NCBI GenBank assembly: GCA_040877625.1
Contig: JBBDNK010000005.1
Location: 62,001 to 126,000, forward strand
Length of the DNA stretch: 64,000 nucleotides
DNA from: Methylonatrum sp040877625
Lineage (GTDB): Bacteria > Pseudomonadota > Gammaproteobacteria > Nitrococcales > Aquisalimonadaceae
Reading direction: 5' to 3'
In this document: positions 17,019 through 25,814 of the stretch, piece after piece
Position numbering within the stretch: position 1 is the first letter of the stretch
How the letters are laid out: each line of letters starts with the position of its first letter
Translations under genes and position numbers: made by a program
The notes under the pieces: model-generated
Told to the model about the DNA's origin: nothing
The model's input: the letters and a program-made list of their open reading frames with translations, nothing else
Databases searched by the model: none

Positions 17019-18167
17019 TCATCCCGGCAGGAACTGGGTAAGCACTGTGTCCAGATGGTTGCGGCCGCCGTCGCTTAGCCGCAGCGATTCGCCGTCGCGC
17101 ACCATCCAGCCTTCGGCCAGGGCGCGGTCCAGCCCTGGTTGCGCTGTCTCCATGGGCAGGCCGGTGCGGCTCGAGAACAGGGACTCGGTGAATCCGTCCC
17201 GCAAACGCAGTGCGTTCATCATGAACTCGAGCACGCGTTCCTGTCCGTCGACCGCGCGGGTCTCGGTGTCGGCACCTCCCTTGCCCATGCGTTGCATGTA
17301 CAGCGCCGGCACCTTGACCTTGCGGTAGCGCTGCACGGTGCCGTCAGCATGCGTGATCTTGCCGTGCGCACCGGCGCCCACCGCCAGGTAATCGCCAAAC
17401 CGCCAGTAGTTGAGATTGTGCCGGCAGCGGTGGCCCGGCCGGGCATAGGCCGATACCTCGTACTGCTCATAACCGGCCTCGGCCAGCAGCGCCTGGCAGT
17501 GGTCCTGCATATCGGCCGCGGTGTCCTGATCCGGCAGCGTCGGCGGCCTGGAAAAAAAGACGGTGTTCGGCTCCAGCGTGAGCTGGTAATGAGAGAGGTG
17601 CGGTGGTTGCAGCCGGATCGCCTGCTCCAGGTCCGCCAGTGCTTCGGTCACGGTCTGATCGGGCAAGGCGTACATGAGATCCAGGTTAAAGCTCTCGAAG
17701 CCTGCGTTACGGGCCGCTTCCGCCGCCTGCAAGGCTTCATTCCGCCCATGGATTCGGCCCAGACTATGCAGCTTTTCCGCTGCGAAACTCTGCACGCCGA
17801 TCGACAGCCGATTGACCCCGGCGGCCCGGAAGCCCTCGAATCGGCCCTGTTCGAACGTGCCGGGGTTGGCCTCCAGCGTCACTTCGGCGTCGGCCGCCAG
17901 GCGATCTCCCAGGGCATCGAGGACCTGAGCGATGGCTGGCGGCGGAAACAGGCTAGGGGTGCCGCCGCCGATGAACACCGTTTCCACCAGCCGACCCGGC
18001 GCCTTCGCCAGCTCCAGCAGCAGGTCCGCGATCAGTGCCCGGGTGTAGGGCTCAACCGGTAGCTGCGCCGGGGCGGCGTGGGAATTGAAATCGCAGTACG
18101 GGCATTTGCGCACGCACCAGGGGAGGTGGATGTAGAGGGCCAGTGGCGGAGGCGTCGTGCGGGACAT
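17019..18167 (-). CDS. hemW: Heme chaperone HemW (radical SAM)
   Basis: A 382-residue radical-SAM protein. YIHLPWCVRKCPYCDFNSH gives the CxxxCxxC cluster motif at C18, C22 and C25, followed by FIGGGTPSLF. The HemW/HemN C-terminal domain follows (GAGAHGKI, RLRDGFTESLF). HemW binds heme and is not a coproporphyrinogen oxidase; the extra N-terminal Cys of true HemN is absent here. It follows rdgB by 15 bases in an operon with rph. Confidence 0.93.
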   Translation of the reverse strand: MSRTTPPPLALYIHLPWCVRKCPYCDFNSHAAPAQLPVEPYTRALIADLLLELAKAPGRLVETVFIGGGTPSLFPPPAIAQVLDALGDRLAADAEVTLEANPGTFEQGRFEGFRAAGVNRLSIGVQSFAAEKLHSLGRIHGRNEALQAAEAARNAGFESFNLDLMYALPDQTVTEALADLEQAIRLQPPHLSHYQLTLEPNTVFFSRPPTLPDQDTAADMQDHCQALLAEAGYEQYEVSAYARPGHRCRHNLNYWRFGDYLAVGAGAHGKITHADGTVQRYRKVKVPALYMQRMGKGGADTETRAVDGQERVLEFMMNALRLRDGFTESLFSSRTGLPMETAQPGLDRALAEGWMVRDGESLRLSDGGRNHLDTVLTQFLPG

Positions 18168-18182
18168 GGCGTTGGAACAGCC

Positions 18183-18779
18183 TCAGCGGTGGTTGGTCAT
18201 TGCTTCAACCAGTGCCCGCAATGCGTGCCCCCGGTGACTCAGGCGGTTCTTCACGTCCGGCTGCAGCTCGGCCACGCTACAGCCGCGATCAGGCAGCCAG
18301 AACAGGGGGTCATAGCCAAAGCCGCCGCTGCCGCGGGGTTCGGAAAGAATGCGACCCTCCCAGCTGCCCTGGCAGATGATCGGCGTCGGGTCTTCCGCGT
18401 TGCGCAGGTATACCATCAGGCACTGATAGCGGGCGGTACGTTGGCGTTCCGGGATGCCCGCCAGTTCCGCCAGCAGCAGGGTGTTGTTATCGGCGTCGGT
18501 CGCGTTTTCGCCCGCGAATCGGGCGGAGTAGATGCCGGGCTCGCCGGCCAGTGCATCCACGACCAGACCGGAGTCGTCGGCAAGGGCGGGGAGACTGGTA
18601 TGGCGGCAGGCATTGCGCGCCTTGAGGATGGCGTTCTCGACAAACGTCAAGCCGCTCTCTTCGGCCTCCGAGACCAGGTAAACGGATTGCGGCACGACAT
18701 TCAACCCGGTGGGCTCGAGCAGGCTCGCAACCTCCCGGACCTTGCCGGCGTTGTTGCTTGCAAAAACGATGCGGTTCAT
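18183..18779 (-). CDS. rdgB: dITP/XTP pyrophosphatase RdgB
   Basis: A 198-residue house-cleaning nucleotidase that removes dITP and XTP. Motifs SNNAGKVREV (residues about 8-17), DDSGLVVDALAGEPGIYSAR and GGFGYDPLFW are intact, as are SHRGHALRAL residues at the end. MNRIVFASNNAGK is the typical start (ATG at 18779); an ATG four codons upstream (18791) is possible. Operon with rph upstream (32 bases) and hemW downstream. Confidence 0.94.
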   Translation of the reverse strand: MNRIVFASNNAGKVREVASLLEPTGLNVVPQSVYLVSEAEESGLTFVENAILKARNACRHTSLPALADDSGLVVDALAGEPGIYSARFAGENATDADNNTLLLAELAGIPERQRTARYQCLMVYLRNAEDPTPIICQGSWEGRILSEPRGSGGFGYDPLFWLPDRGCSVAELQPDVKNRLSHRGHALRALVEAMTNHR

Positions 18780-18811
18780 GGCCTTACCCATGCAATTCGG
18801 GGATAGCAGTC

Positions 18812-19528
18812 TTAATCCGTGAGTGCCTGCCGCTGGTGCTCGATCAACTCGCCGATGCCGTCGCGGGCCAGCTCCAGCATGGCATGGAGTTCTTCCATGC
18901 GGAAGGCGTGGCCTTCGGCGGTACCCTGGACTTCAATGAAGGAGCCGGCTTCATTCATGACCACGTTCATGTCGGTCTCGGCTTCGCTGTCTTCCGGGTA
19001 GTCCAGGTCGAGTACCGGCTCGCCGCGATAGATGCCGACGGAGACGGCGGCCACTTGCCCGTGCAAGGGCATGGACTTGATCTTGCGTGCCTTCACCAGT
19101 TTCGCCATGGCCTCGGCCAGGGCCACATAGCCGCCGGTAATGGCGGCGGTCCGGGTGCCGCCGTCCGCCTGCAGCACGTCGCAATCGATGATGACGCTGC
19201 GCTCGCCGAGCCCGCGCAGGTCGATGGCTGCGCGCAGTGAGCGGCCGATCAGGCGCTGGATCTCCACCGTCCGCCCACCCTGCTTGCCGCGGGCCGCCTC
19301 TCGGCCCATGCGCGTGTTGGTGGCCCGGGGCAACATGCCGTATTCGGCGGTCACCCAGCCCTGACCCTTGCCGCGCAGGAAGCCGGGCACTGTTTCCTCC
19401 ACGGACGCAGTGCAGAGCACGCGCGTGTCGCCAAACTCAACCAGTACGGAGCCTTCCGCATGGCGTGTAAAATTCCGCGTGAAACGGATGGAGCGAAGCT
19501 GGTTCGGCTGACGGCCGCTGGGGCGCAT
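18812..19528 (-). CDS. rph: Ribonuclease PH
   Basis: A 238-residue phosphorolytic 3'-5' exoribonuclease acting on tRNA 3' ends. Family motifs: GSVLVEFGDTRVLCTASVEE, GWVTAEYGMLPRAT, the phosphate/RNA region (RMGREAARGKQGGRTVEIQRLIGRSLR in pieces) and DCDVLQADGGTRTAAITG with the catalytic Asp. Full length, unlike the truncated E. coli K-12 copy. First gene of rph-rdgB-hemW-(Cys-rich)-rof, and divergent from yicC as in other gammaproteobacteria. Confidence 0.95.
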   Translation of the reverse strand: MRPSGRQPNQLRSIRFTRNFTRHAEGSVLVEFGDTRVLCTASVEETVPGFLRGKGQGWVTAEYGMLPRATNTRMGREAARGKQGGRTVEIQRLIGRSLRAAIDLRGLGERSVIIDCDVLQADGGTRTAAITGGYVALAEAMAKLVKARKIKSMPLHGQVAAVSVGIYRGEPVLDLDYPEDSEAETDMNVVMNEAGSFIEVQGTAEGHAFRMEELHAMLELARDGIGELIEHQRQALTD

Positions 19529-19701
19529 GGGATGACTCCGTAGTTCATGGGGTGCGCAAGGTTACCACAGCTCCCCGGCCGGCTGAGCCGGCGGACGTCC
19601 GCGAGGCCGGGCAGGCCGGTTGTAGTTCGCCGGTCTTTTGCGCTGCGCCCGCGAAAGCGTAGACTTGGCAGCTTGCCGGGCCATGCCGAGCCTGGATGGT
19701 A

Positions 19702-19782
19702 ACTAACCTTCTCGAACGCATTGCCATGTCTCAGTGGCTGTCTGCGGCGCTGAGACATGGCAATACGTTCGAGAAGGTTAGT
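19702..19782. repeat. 81-base inverted repeat between rph and yicC
   Basis: Arms 19702-19734 and 19750-19782 (33 bases; beginning ACTAACCTTCTCGAACG) are complementary with one C/T difference that still allows a G-U pair, around a 15-base loop TGGCTGTCTGCGGCG. The sequence differs from the TTAAGGAG-type family but has the same arm length. It ends 21 bases before the yicC start codon and extends the yicC frame upstream without coding character. It could be a mobile palindrome or a transcript-shielding hairpin in the divergent rph/yicC promoter region (19529-19803), where nothing else was recognised. Confidence 0.9.
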
Positions 19783-19803
19783 AAAACACAAGGGAGCCGG
19801 TTC

Positions 19804-20670
19804 ATGGCGCGTAGTATGACGGCCTTCGAGCGGCGTGAGTGCGCCGGCGATTGGGGCAAACTCTCCTGGGAACTCCGCTCCGTCAATCACCGCTATCTGG
19901 ACGTGTCGCTACGCATGCCCGAGGAAATGCGCCACCTGGAGACGGCGGCCCGCGAGCGCGTGGGCAAGCGGCTGGCCCGGGGCAAGGTCGAGTGCTCGCT
20001 GCGCTATCAGCCGGCGGTCGGGCAGGCGAACGTGCGCGTCAACTGGCCCTACGCCGAGCAGCTTATCGCGGCCACGAGCGAACTGGCAGGCCGTATACCG
20101 GGCACCGCGGCGCGGTTGTCGGCACTTGACCTGATGCGTTTCCCGGGTGTCATGACCGAGGCGGAGCGTGATCTGGAACCCGTGGCGCAGGCGGCCTTGA
20201 AGGTTCTGGATGAAGCCCTCAGCGGCTTTGTCGAGGCTCGCGAGCGGGAGGGCGGGCGCCTGGCCGAGCTGATCCGCGAACGTGCGGACCGGATCGCGGA
20301 ACTCGCCGCCGAGGTGCGTACGCTGATGCCGGTGATCAACGCCCGGGTGCGCGAAAAGCTCGAGGCGCGGCTGGCCGATCTGGAACAGCCGGCGGATCCG
20401 GGGCGGCTGGAGCAGGAGCTGGTCTACGTGGCCCAGCGCATGGATGTGGAGGAGGAGCTTGACCGGCTGGAAACGCACGTTACGGAGATTTGCCGTGTTC
20501 TGGGCCGTTCCGAACCCATCGGCCGGCGCCTGGACTTCCTGATGCAGGAACTCAACCGCGAGGCCAATACGCTCGGCTCCAAGTCCGCGGCGGTCGACAC
20601 AACCCGGGTGTCCGTGGATATGAAAGTGCTCATCGAGCAGATGCGCGAGCAGATCCAGAATCTGGAGTAG
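19804..20670 (+). CDS. yicC: YicC family endoribonuclease
   Basis: A 288-residue protein starting MARSMTAFERREC, the usual YicC start (MIRSMTAFAR type). The N-terminal YicC_N domain (ELRSVNHRYLDVSLRMPEEM) and the C-terminal DUF1732 domain (RRLDFLMQELNREANTLGSK) are complete. Members cleave RNA and, in E. coli, influence RyhB decay. The ATG at 19804 is chosen by this match; an in-frame opening upstream runs only through the palindromic repeat. It precedes gmk by 29 bases. Confidence 0.93.
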   Translation: MARSMTAFERRECAGDWGKLSWELRSVNHRYLDVSLRMPEEMRHLETAARERVGKRLARGKVECSLRYQPAVGQANVRVNWPYAEQLIAATSELAGRIPGTAARLSALDLMRFPGVMTEAERDLEPVAQAALKVLDEALSGFVEAREREGGRLAELIRERADRIAELAAEVRTLMPVINARVREKLEARLADLEQPADPGRLEQELVYVAQRMDVEEELDRLETHVTEICRVLGRSEPIGRRLDFLMQELNREANTLGSKSAAVDTTRVSVDMKVLIEQMREQIQNLE

Positions 20671-20699
20671 GCGCTGACAAGGTCGAGGACGTCCCGCGC

Positions 20700-21311
20700 A
20701 TGATCGGTACGCTATATATCGTTTCCGCACCCTCGGGTGCCGGCAAGACCAGCCTGGTGGACTCGCTACTCGAGGTCGCCACCGGACTGGTGGTTTCCGT
20801 CTCCCACACGACCCGTCCGCAGCGGCCCGGTGAGCGCGACGGCGAGCACTACCACTTCGTGAGTGACGCCACGTTTCAGGAGATGGCGGACACCGGGGGC
20901 TTCCTGGAGCATGCGCGGGTCTTCGATAACCGCTACGGCACCGCCCGCGAACCGGTACTGGATCAGCTTCGTCAGGGTGTGGACGTCATACTCGAAATTG
21001 ACTGGCAGGGTGCCCGTCAGGTGCGGGAGGCCATGCCGGAGGCGGTCTCCATCTTCATCCTGCCACCTTCGCTGCTGGCGCTCGAGGAACGGCTGCGTGC
21101 CCGTGGCCAGGACAGTGATGCCGTGATCGCCCGACGTATGCGGGATGCGGTCAATGAGATGTCCCACTACCAGGAGTACGATTACCTGGTGGTCAACGAC
21201 GACTTTCGCGAGGCGCGCAACGATCTCCACGCGATCGTCCGCAGCCGGCGGCTAAGGGGCAGCGCCCAGCGGTTCTACCTGCAGGATGTGCTCGACGATC
21301 TTTTGTCCTGA
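20700..21311 (+). CDS. gmk: Guanylate kinase
   Basis: A 203-residue enzyme converting GMP to GDP. The P-loop SAPSGAGKTSLV is at residues 9-20. The GMP-binding motif SHTTRPQRPGERDGEHYHF, the GTAREPVLDQL region and IDWQGARQVR are intact. Length is normal. It starts 29 bases after yicC and is separated from rpoZ by a 236-base gap containing a palindromic repeat. Confidence 0.95.
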   Translation: MIGTLYIVSAPSGAGKTSLVDSLLEVATGLVVSVSHTTRPQRPGERDGEHYHFVSDATFQEMADTGGFLEHARVFDNRYGTAREPVLDQLRQGVDVILEIDWQGARQVREAMPEAVSIFILPPSLLALEERLRARGQDSDAVIARRMRDAVNEMSHYQEYDYLVVNDDFREARNDLHAIVRSRRLRGSAQRFYLQDVLDDLLS

Positions 21312-21460
21312 GGCACAACACTTGTGCCTATCTGCACCAAATTAGTGCTTTTCCTGAATTTTGTTTGCCTTATATTGGTCTGACAGGATAGTAGGGATGC
21401 CCTGCTATTGTGCAGAGCATCACACGGTGTGGGTTTTGCGGTATGCTGCACCGTAAGCCT

Positions 21461-21518
21461 TTAAGGAGACTCTGATCCGTTCACGCGCGGTCGTGTGAAC
21501 GGATCAGAGTCTCCTTAA
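21461..21518. repeat. 58-base palindromic element (perfect 24-base arms)
   Basis: The left arm 21461-21484 (TTAAGGAGACTCTGATCCGT then TCAC) and right arm 21495-21518 are exact reverse complements around a 10-base loop. The outer 16 bases are shared with the element at 16365 (TTAAGGAGACNCTGAT); the inner arm differs completely yet stays self-complementary. It sits 30 bases upstream of rpoZ, in the gmk-rpoZ gap (21312-21548), which otherwise holds the AT-rich rpoZ promoter region. Confidence 0.93.
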
Positions 21519-21548
21519 GTACGTTACCTAATTGATCGGAGTAAGTTT

Positions 21549-21815
21549 ATGGCTCGCGTAACTGTCGAAGACTGCCTGGATTTCGTGGAGAACCGATTCG
21601 AGCTGGTGCTGGTCGCATCCAAGCGCGCGCGCCAGATCTCCAATGGCTCGCAGCCCTTCGTGCCGCTCGAGAATGACAAGCCCACGGTACTGGCGCTGCG
21701 CGAGATCGCCGATCAGCATGTCGGCCCGGCCATCCTCGCTGAGGATCCGCACGCGGACATGCATGTCGCCGTTGAGCAGTCGGTTGACTTCGAGGAGCAG
21801 CCCCACCAGGGCTGA
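21549..21815 (+). CDS. rpoZ: RNA polymerase omega subunit
   Basis: An 88-residue protein starting MARVTVEDCLDFVENRFELVLVASKRARQ, matched here in pieces, the conserved omega signature, with KPTVLALREIAD. Omega helps assemble beta-prime and forms one ppGpp site of RNA polymerase. It is placed directly upstream of spoT, whose start follows 13 bases after the rpoZ stop. Confidence 0.95.
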   Translation: MARVTVEDCLDFVENRFELVLVASKRARQISNGSQPFVPLENDKPTVLALREIADQHVGPAILAEDPHADMHVAVEQSVDFEEQPHQG

Positions 21816-21828
21816 ACGGTGACGGGCC

Positions 21829-24009
21829 ATGGCGCATGCGAAAGCCGTCAAGCCCGACGAATCCGGCGGGGCCGACCCCCGCGGCCGGATCAGTGAGCTT
21901 TGTTCACTGCTTGAGACCTATCTTGAACCCAAACAGGTCAAGATGGTCCACGATGCCTATCTGTTCGGTGCCGCCGCCCACGAGGGGCAGCGGCGACTTT
22001 CCGGCGAACCTTACATAACGCACCCGGTTGCGGTTGCCAAGGTTCTGGCAGAAATGCGTCTGGATTACCAGAGCATCGTCGCCGCCATTCTCCACGACGT
22101 CATTGAAGACACCCCCACCGCCAAGGAAAACATCGCCTCGGATTTCGGAGAGGAGGTGGCGGAGCTGGTCGACGGGGTGTCCAAGCTCACCCAGATCCAC
22201 TTCGAGAGCAAGGCGGAGGCCCAGGCGGCCAACTTCCGCAAGATGGTGCTGGCCATGGCGCGGGATATTCGCGTCATCATCATCAAGCTCGCTGATCGAC
22301 TGCACAATATGCGCACCATCTGGGTGATGCCGCCCCACAAGCGCCGGCGCATTGCCCGCGAGACGCTGGAGATCTATGCCCCCATCGCCCATCGGCTGGG
22401 CATCAACAACATGCGCATCGAACTCGAGGATCTGGCATTCGCCGCCCTCTACCCGATGCGCTGCCGCGTGCTCAAGGCTCAGGTGCGCAAGGTGCGCCGC
22501 AACCAGAAGGAACTGGTGGTCAAGGTGCGCACGGCCATCGAGGAGCGCCTGCGCGCTGTGAGTCTGCAGCCGGAAGTGGTCGGTCGCGAGAAGCATCTCT
22601 ACAGCATCTACGGCAAGATGCTCAACCTGGGCGCCGAGCGGAAGGGCTTCGGTGCCGTTTTCGATGTTTACGGCTTCCGCATCATTGTTGACGACGTGGA
22701 TGCCTGTTACCGCGTGCTCGGCGTAATGCACGGGCTGTACAAGCCCGTTCCCGGGCACTTCAAGGACTATATCGCCATCCCCAAGAGCAACGGCTATCAG
22801 TCGCTGCACACCATGTTGTGGGGCCCGCAGGGCGTACAGATCGAGGTCCAGATCCGGACCGCGGAGATGGATCGGGTGGCGGAAATGGGTGTCGCCGCCC
22901 ACTGGATGTACAAAACCGGCGAGGACAGCCAGAACACTGCCCAGACCCGCGCCCGCGAGTGGGTGAAGGATCTGCTGGAAATGCAGAAGAACGCCGGCAA
23001 CTCGCTGGAGTTTATCGAAAACGTCAAGGTCGACCTGTTCCCGGACGAGGTCTACGTGTTTACGCCCAAGGGCCACATCATGGAACTGCCCCGGGGCGCG
23101 ACGCTGGTGGACTTCGCCTACGCGGTTCACTCGGACATCGGCGACACCTGTCTGGCCGCCAAGGTGGACAAACGCCTGGCGCCCCTGCGCACGCCGCTGC
23201 AGACCGGTCAGACCGTGGATATCATCACTGCGCCGGGGGCACGCCCCAATCCGGCCTGGCTGGATTTCGTGGTCACCGCCAAGGCCCGCTCCGCCATCCG
23301 CCACGCGCTCAAGAACCTGCGCCGCGAGGAAGCGGTAAACCTGGGCCGGCGGCTGCTGGACCAGGGGTTGGAGAGTCTCTCCCAGACGCTGGATGGCCTC
23401 AGCGCGGAGCAGATCGCCCGCGGCCTGAAGGGTGTCGGCGCCGAGCGTCTGGACGATCTGCTGGAAAGCATCGGACTGGGCAAGCAGATGCCCTGGCTGG
23501 CGGCGCGCCACCTGGCGGGAATCGCCGACGACAACGTCGAATCGGCCGCCGGACCGGATCAACGTGAGCCGCTGACGATCAAGGGCACGGAGGGTGCCGT
23601 GGTCACTTTCGCCCGTTGCTGCAACCCCATTCCCCAGGATCCCATCATTGGCTTCGCCAGTTCCGGGCGAGGCGTGGTTATCCACCTGCAGGACTGCAAG
23701 AATCTGGTCGAGTACCGCAAGCACCCGGAGAAATGGCTGGACGTGCAGTGGGAAAAGGATATTGACCGCGAGTTTCCCGTGCCCATCAAGGTTGACGTGG
23801 TCAACCAGCGCGGTGTGCTGGCGGAAGTGGCGGCCAGCATTTCGGATGCCGAGGGTAATATCCTCAATGTCGCGGTCGACGAACGTGAGGGCATGATCGT
23901 CACCATCCACTTCACCATAGCCGTCAGGAGCAGATGGCATCTGGCCCGTATCCTGCGCCACCTGCGCATGCTGAAGGCGGTACTCCGGATCACCCGCGTC
24001 AGGAGTTAA
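21829..24009 (+). CDS. spoT: Bifunctional (p)ppGpp synthetase/hydrolase SpoT
   Basis: A 726-residue RSH protein. The HD hydrolase domain is intact (EPYITHPVAVAKVLAEMRLD, ILHDVIEDT, with His-Asp at about 88-89). The synthetase domain contains YSIYGKM, DVYGFRIIVDD and PKSNGYQSLHTML, then TGS (FTPKGHIMELPRGATLVDFA) and a C-terminal zinc-finger/ACT region (CCNPIPQDPIIGF, VDVVNQRGVLAEVA). Both active sites look intact, so it should make and degrade the alarmone. Operon gmk/rpoZ-spoT; the next gene starts 14 bases later. Confidence 0.96.
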   Translation: MAHAKAVKPDESGGADPRGRISELCSLLETYLEPKQVKMVHDAYLFGAAAHEGQRRLSGEPYITHPVAVAKVLAEMRLDYQSIVAAILHDVIEDTPTAKENIASDFGEEVAELVDGVSKLTQIHFESKAEAQAANFRKMVLAMARDIRVIIIKLADRLHNMRTIWVMPPHKRRRIARETLEIYAPIAHRLGINNMRIELEDLAFAALYPMRCRVLKAQVRKVRRNQKELVVKVRTAIEERLRAVSLQPEVVGREKHLYSIYGKMLNLGAERKGFGAVFDVYGFRIIVDDVDACYRVLGVMHGLYKPVPGHFKDYIAIPKSNGYQSLHTMLWGPQGVQIEVQIRTAEMDRVAEMGVAAHWMYKTGEDSQNTAQTRAREWVKDLLEMQKNAGNSLEFIENVKVDLFPDEVYVFTPKGHIMELPRGATLVDFAYAVHSDIGDTCLAAKVDKRLAPLRTPLQTGQTVDIITAPGARPNPAWLDFVVTAKARSAIRHALKNLRREEAVNLGRRLLDQGLESLSQTLDGLSAEQIARGLKGVGAERLDDLLESIGLGKQMPWLAARHLAGIADDNVESAAGPDQREPLTIKGTEGAVVTFARCCNPIPQDPIIGFASSGRGVVIHLQDCKNLVEYRKHPEKWLDVQWEKDIDREFPVPIKVDVVNQRGVLAEVAASISDAEGNILNVAVDEREGMIVTIHFTIAVRSRWHLARILRHLRMLKAVLRITRVRS

Positions 24010-24023
24010 GGTCGATTAGCGCC

Positions 24024-25733
24024 GTGCAAGGAAGAAAACGGCAGATTCCCGTTGCCCGCATTCTCTGGTTCTCCGCGCTGCTGCTATCGCTGGCGGGGTT
24101 TCTGCTGTCCGGTCGGCCGGCGGCAGGGGCGTGTGATGCGGCCGAGGGTGTGATCTCGCTGGCGCAGCTTGCCGGGCATCGCGGAGACGCGCCGTCCATT
24201 GGTACGCCGGTCACCGCCATGGGTACGGTAACCGGCGTCTTCCCCGGCCGCCAGGGCCTGAACGGCTTCTTCATGCAGCAACGTGATGGCGAGCGCCCGG
24301 CAGGTCTGTTCGTGTACGCACCCGCATTCACGCCTTCGGACTGGGCACGCATCAGCCCCGGGGCGCGGATCCGTATTGACGCGCGGTCCGGCGAGTTCAA
24401 GGGCCGTCGGCAATTGCATCGTGTCGCGTCTGTGCAGCTTTGCGAGCAGGGGGAACTTCCCGCGCCGATGCCTCTGCGGCTACCTGCGGACCGTGAAGCC
24501 CTGAACGGCCTGCACGGCGTACTCGTGGAGTTCCCCCAGACCCTGACCGTCACCGGCAACTACACGCTGGGTCGCTTCGGCGCGTTGAAGCTGAGTGCGG
24601 GCGGGCGTCTGTTCCGCCATCGGGTGCCGGCGACCGGGCAGCACCGGATCATCCTCGATGACGGCCGCTACCAGTCGGATCCCCAACCCGTGCCTTATCT
24701 GGACGAGCAGGGTACCCGGCGCGCCGGCGACCGGGTTGAAGCGCTCACCGGCATACTCGTCCATGCCTTTGACGACTGGCGCGTTCATCCCCTGGCCGAA
24801 CCCCGCTTCGAGGCCGGCAATTCGCGCCGGCCGGCTCCGGACCTGCCGGCAGGCTTGCTAGTGGCCACCTTTAACCTCGAGAACTACTTTGTCAGCCTGG
24901 GTGAGCGCGGCGCCCGGGATGCCGCGGCGCTGGAAAGGCAACGGAGCAGGCTGCTGGCGGCACTCGAGGCAAAGAATGCCGACCTGCTGGCACTGATGGA
25001 GATCGAGAACCGCCGAGACGTTCTGGCTGACCTGGTTGAACGCCTCAACGACCGGCTGCCGGAGGCGGATCACTACCGTCTGCTGGATGGTCCGGCGGAT
25101 ACCGGCCGCGATGCCATCAAGTCGGCCCTGATATACCGCCCCCGGACGCTGGAGCCGCTGGGCGCGGCGCAGACCGATATCCGCGACGTCCATGACCGCC
25201 CGCCGGTGCTGGCCGCGTTCCGTAACCGAACCAGCGGCAAGCGCCTGCTGGCGGCGGTGGTACATTTTAAAGCCAAGTCCGGCTGTCCGGCGGCGGGGGA
25301 TATCGACCGCGGACAGGGCTGCTGGAACCTGCGCCGTACGCGGCAAGCCCAGGCATTGATGGATTTTGTGCGGCGCGCGGCGGACCGCCACGGCATCACG
25401 CGCATGCTGCTGGCCGGTGATTTCAATAGCTATGCAGCGGAGGACCCCATCCAGGCCCTGGAGCAGGCGGGATACCGCAACCTGGCGGCGGAACATCTGC
25501 CGCCGGAGCGGCATTACACTTACGTGTTTCAGGGCGAAGCCGGCATGCTGGACTATATCTTCGCCAGCCCGGATCTGGCCGGGGACGTGAGCGGCGCCAC
25601 CATCTGGCACATCAACGCCGACGAGCCGTCCTTTCTGTCCTACGACGGTCGGGGCGGGCGTTCCGCTGCCGGCGCGAACGCCCCGTGGCGATCATCGGAT
25701 CATGACCCGGTGATTATCGGCTTGACGGAGTGA
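24024..25733 (+). CDS. Secreted endonuclease/exonuclease/phosphatase-family nuclease
   Basis: A 569-residue protein with an N-terminal signal segment (VARILWFSALLLSLAGFLLSG, cleaved near AGACDA). An OB-fold-like domain follows (about 45-150), as in ExeM/YhcR-type extracellular nucleases. The EEP domain runs from about residue 283: VATFNLENYF, LLALMEIENR (metal Glu), LLAGDFNSYA (catalytic Asp-x-Asn) and SSDHDPVIIGL (Asp-His pair) are all present. It should be an extracellular or periplasmic DNase. The GTG at 24024 is the only reasonable start before the signal; TAAGG lies 12 bases upstream. It interrupts the usual spoT-ridA-recG order. Confidence 0.85.
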   Translation: MQGRKRQIPVARILWFSALLLSLAGFLLSGRPAAGACDAAEGVISLAQLAGHRGDAPSIGTPVTAMGTVTGVFPGRQGLNGFFMQQRDGERPAGLFVYAPAFTPSDWARISPGARIRIDARSGEFKGRRQLHRVASVQLCEQGELPAPMPLRLPADREALNGLHGVLVEFPQTLTVTGNYTLGRFGALKLSAGGRLFRHRVPATGQHRIILDDGRYQSDPQPVPYLDEQGTRRAGDRVEALTGILVHAFDDWRVHPLAEPRFEAGNSRRPAPDLPAGLLVATFNLENYFVSLGERGARDAAALERQRSRLLAALEAKNADLLALMEIENRRDVLADLVERLNDRLPEADHYRLLDGPADTGRDAIKSALIYRPRTLEPLGAAQTDIRDVHDRPPVLAAFRNRTSGKRLLAAVVHFKAKSGCPAAGDIDRGQGCWNLRRTRQAQALMDFVRRAADRHGITRMLLAGDFNSYAAEDPIQALEQAGYRNLAAEHLPPERHYTYVFQGEAGMLDYIFASPDLAGDVSGATIWHINADEPSFLSYDGRGGRSAAGANAPWRSSDHDPVIIGLTE

Positions 25734-25814
25734 CGAACGGGCAGCGCATTCTGTTACTGTCCTGAACGATATCCGCCGCCGCGGGCGGCCTGCTGTTCAA
25801 ATGGAGATCGAGGC

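Noticed and set aside
21904..23961. A 685-codon open frame antisense to spoT
   Set aside because: It is a by-product of GC-rich codon use on the opposite strand; spoT has all family motifs.
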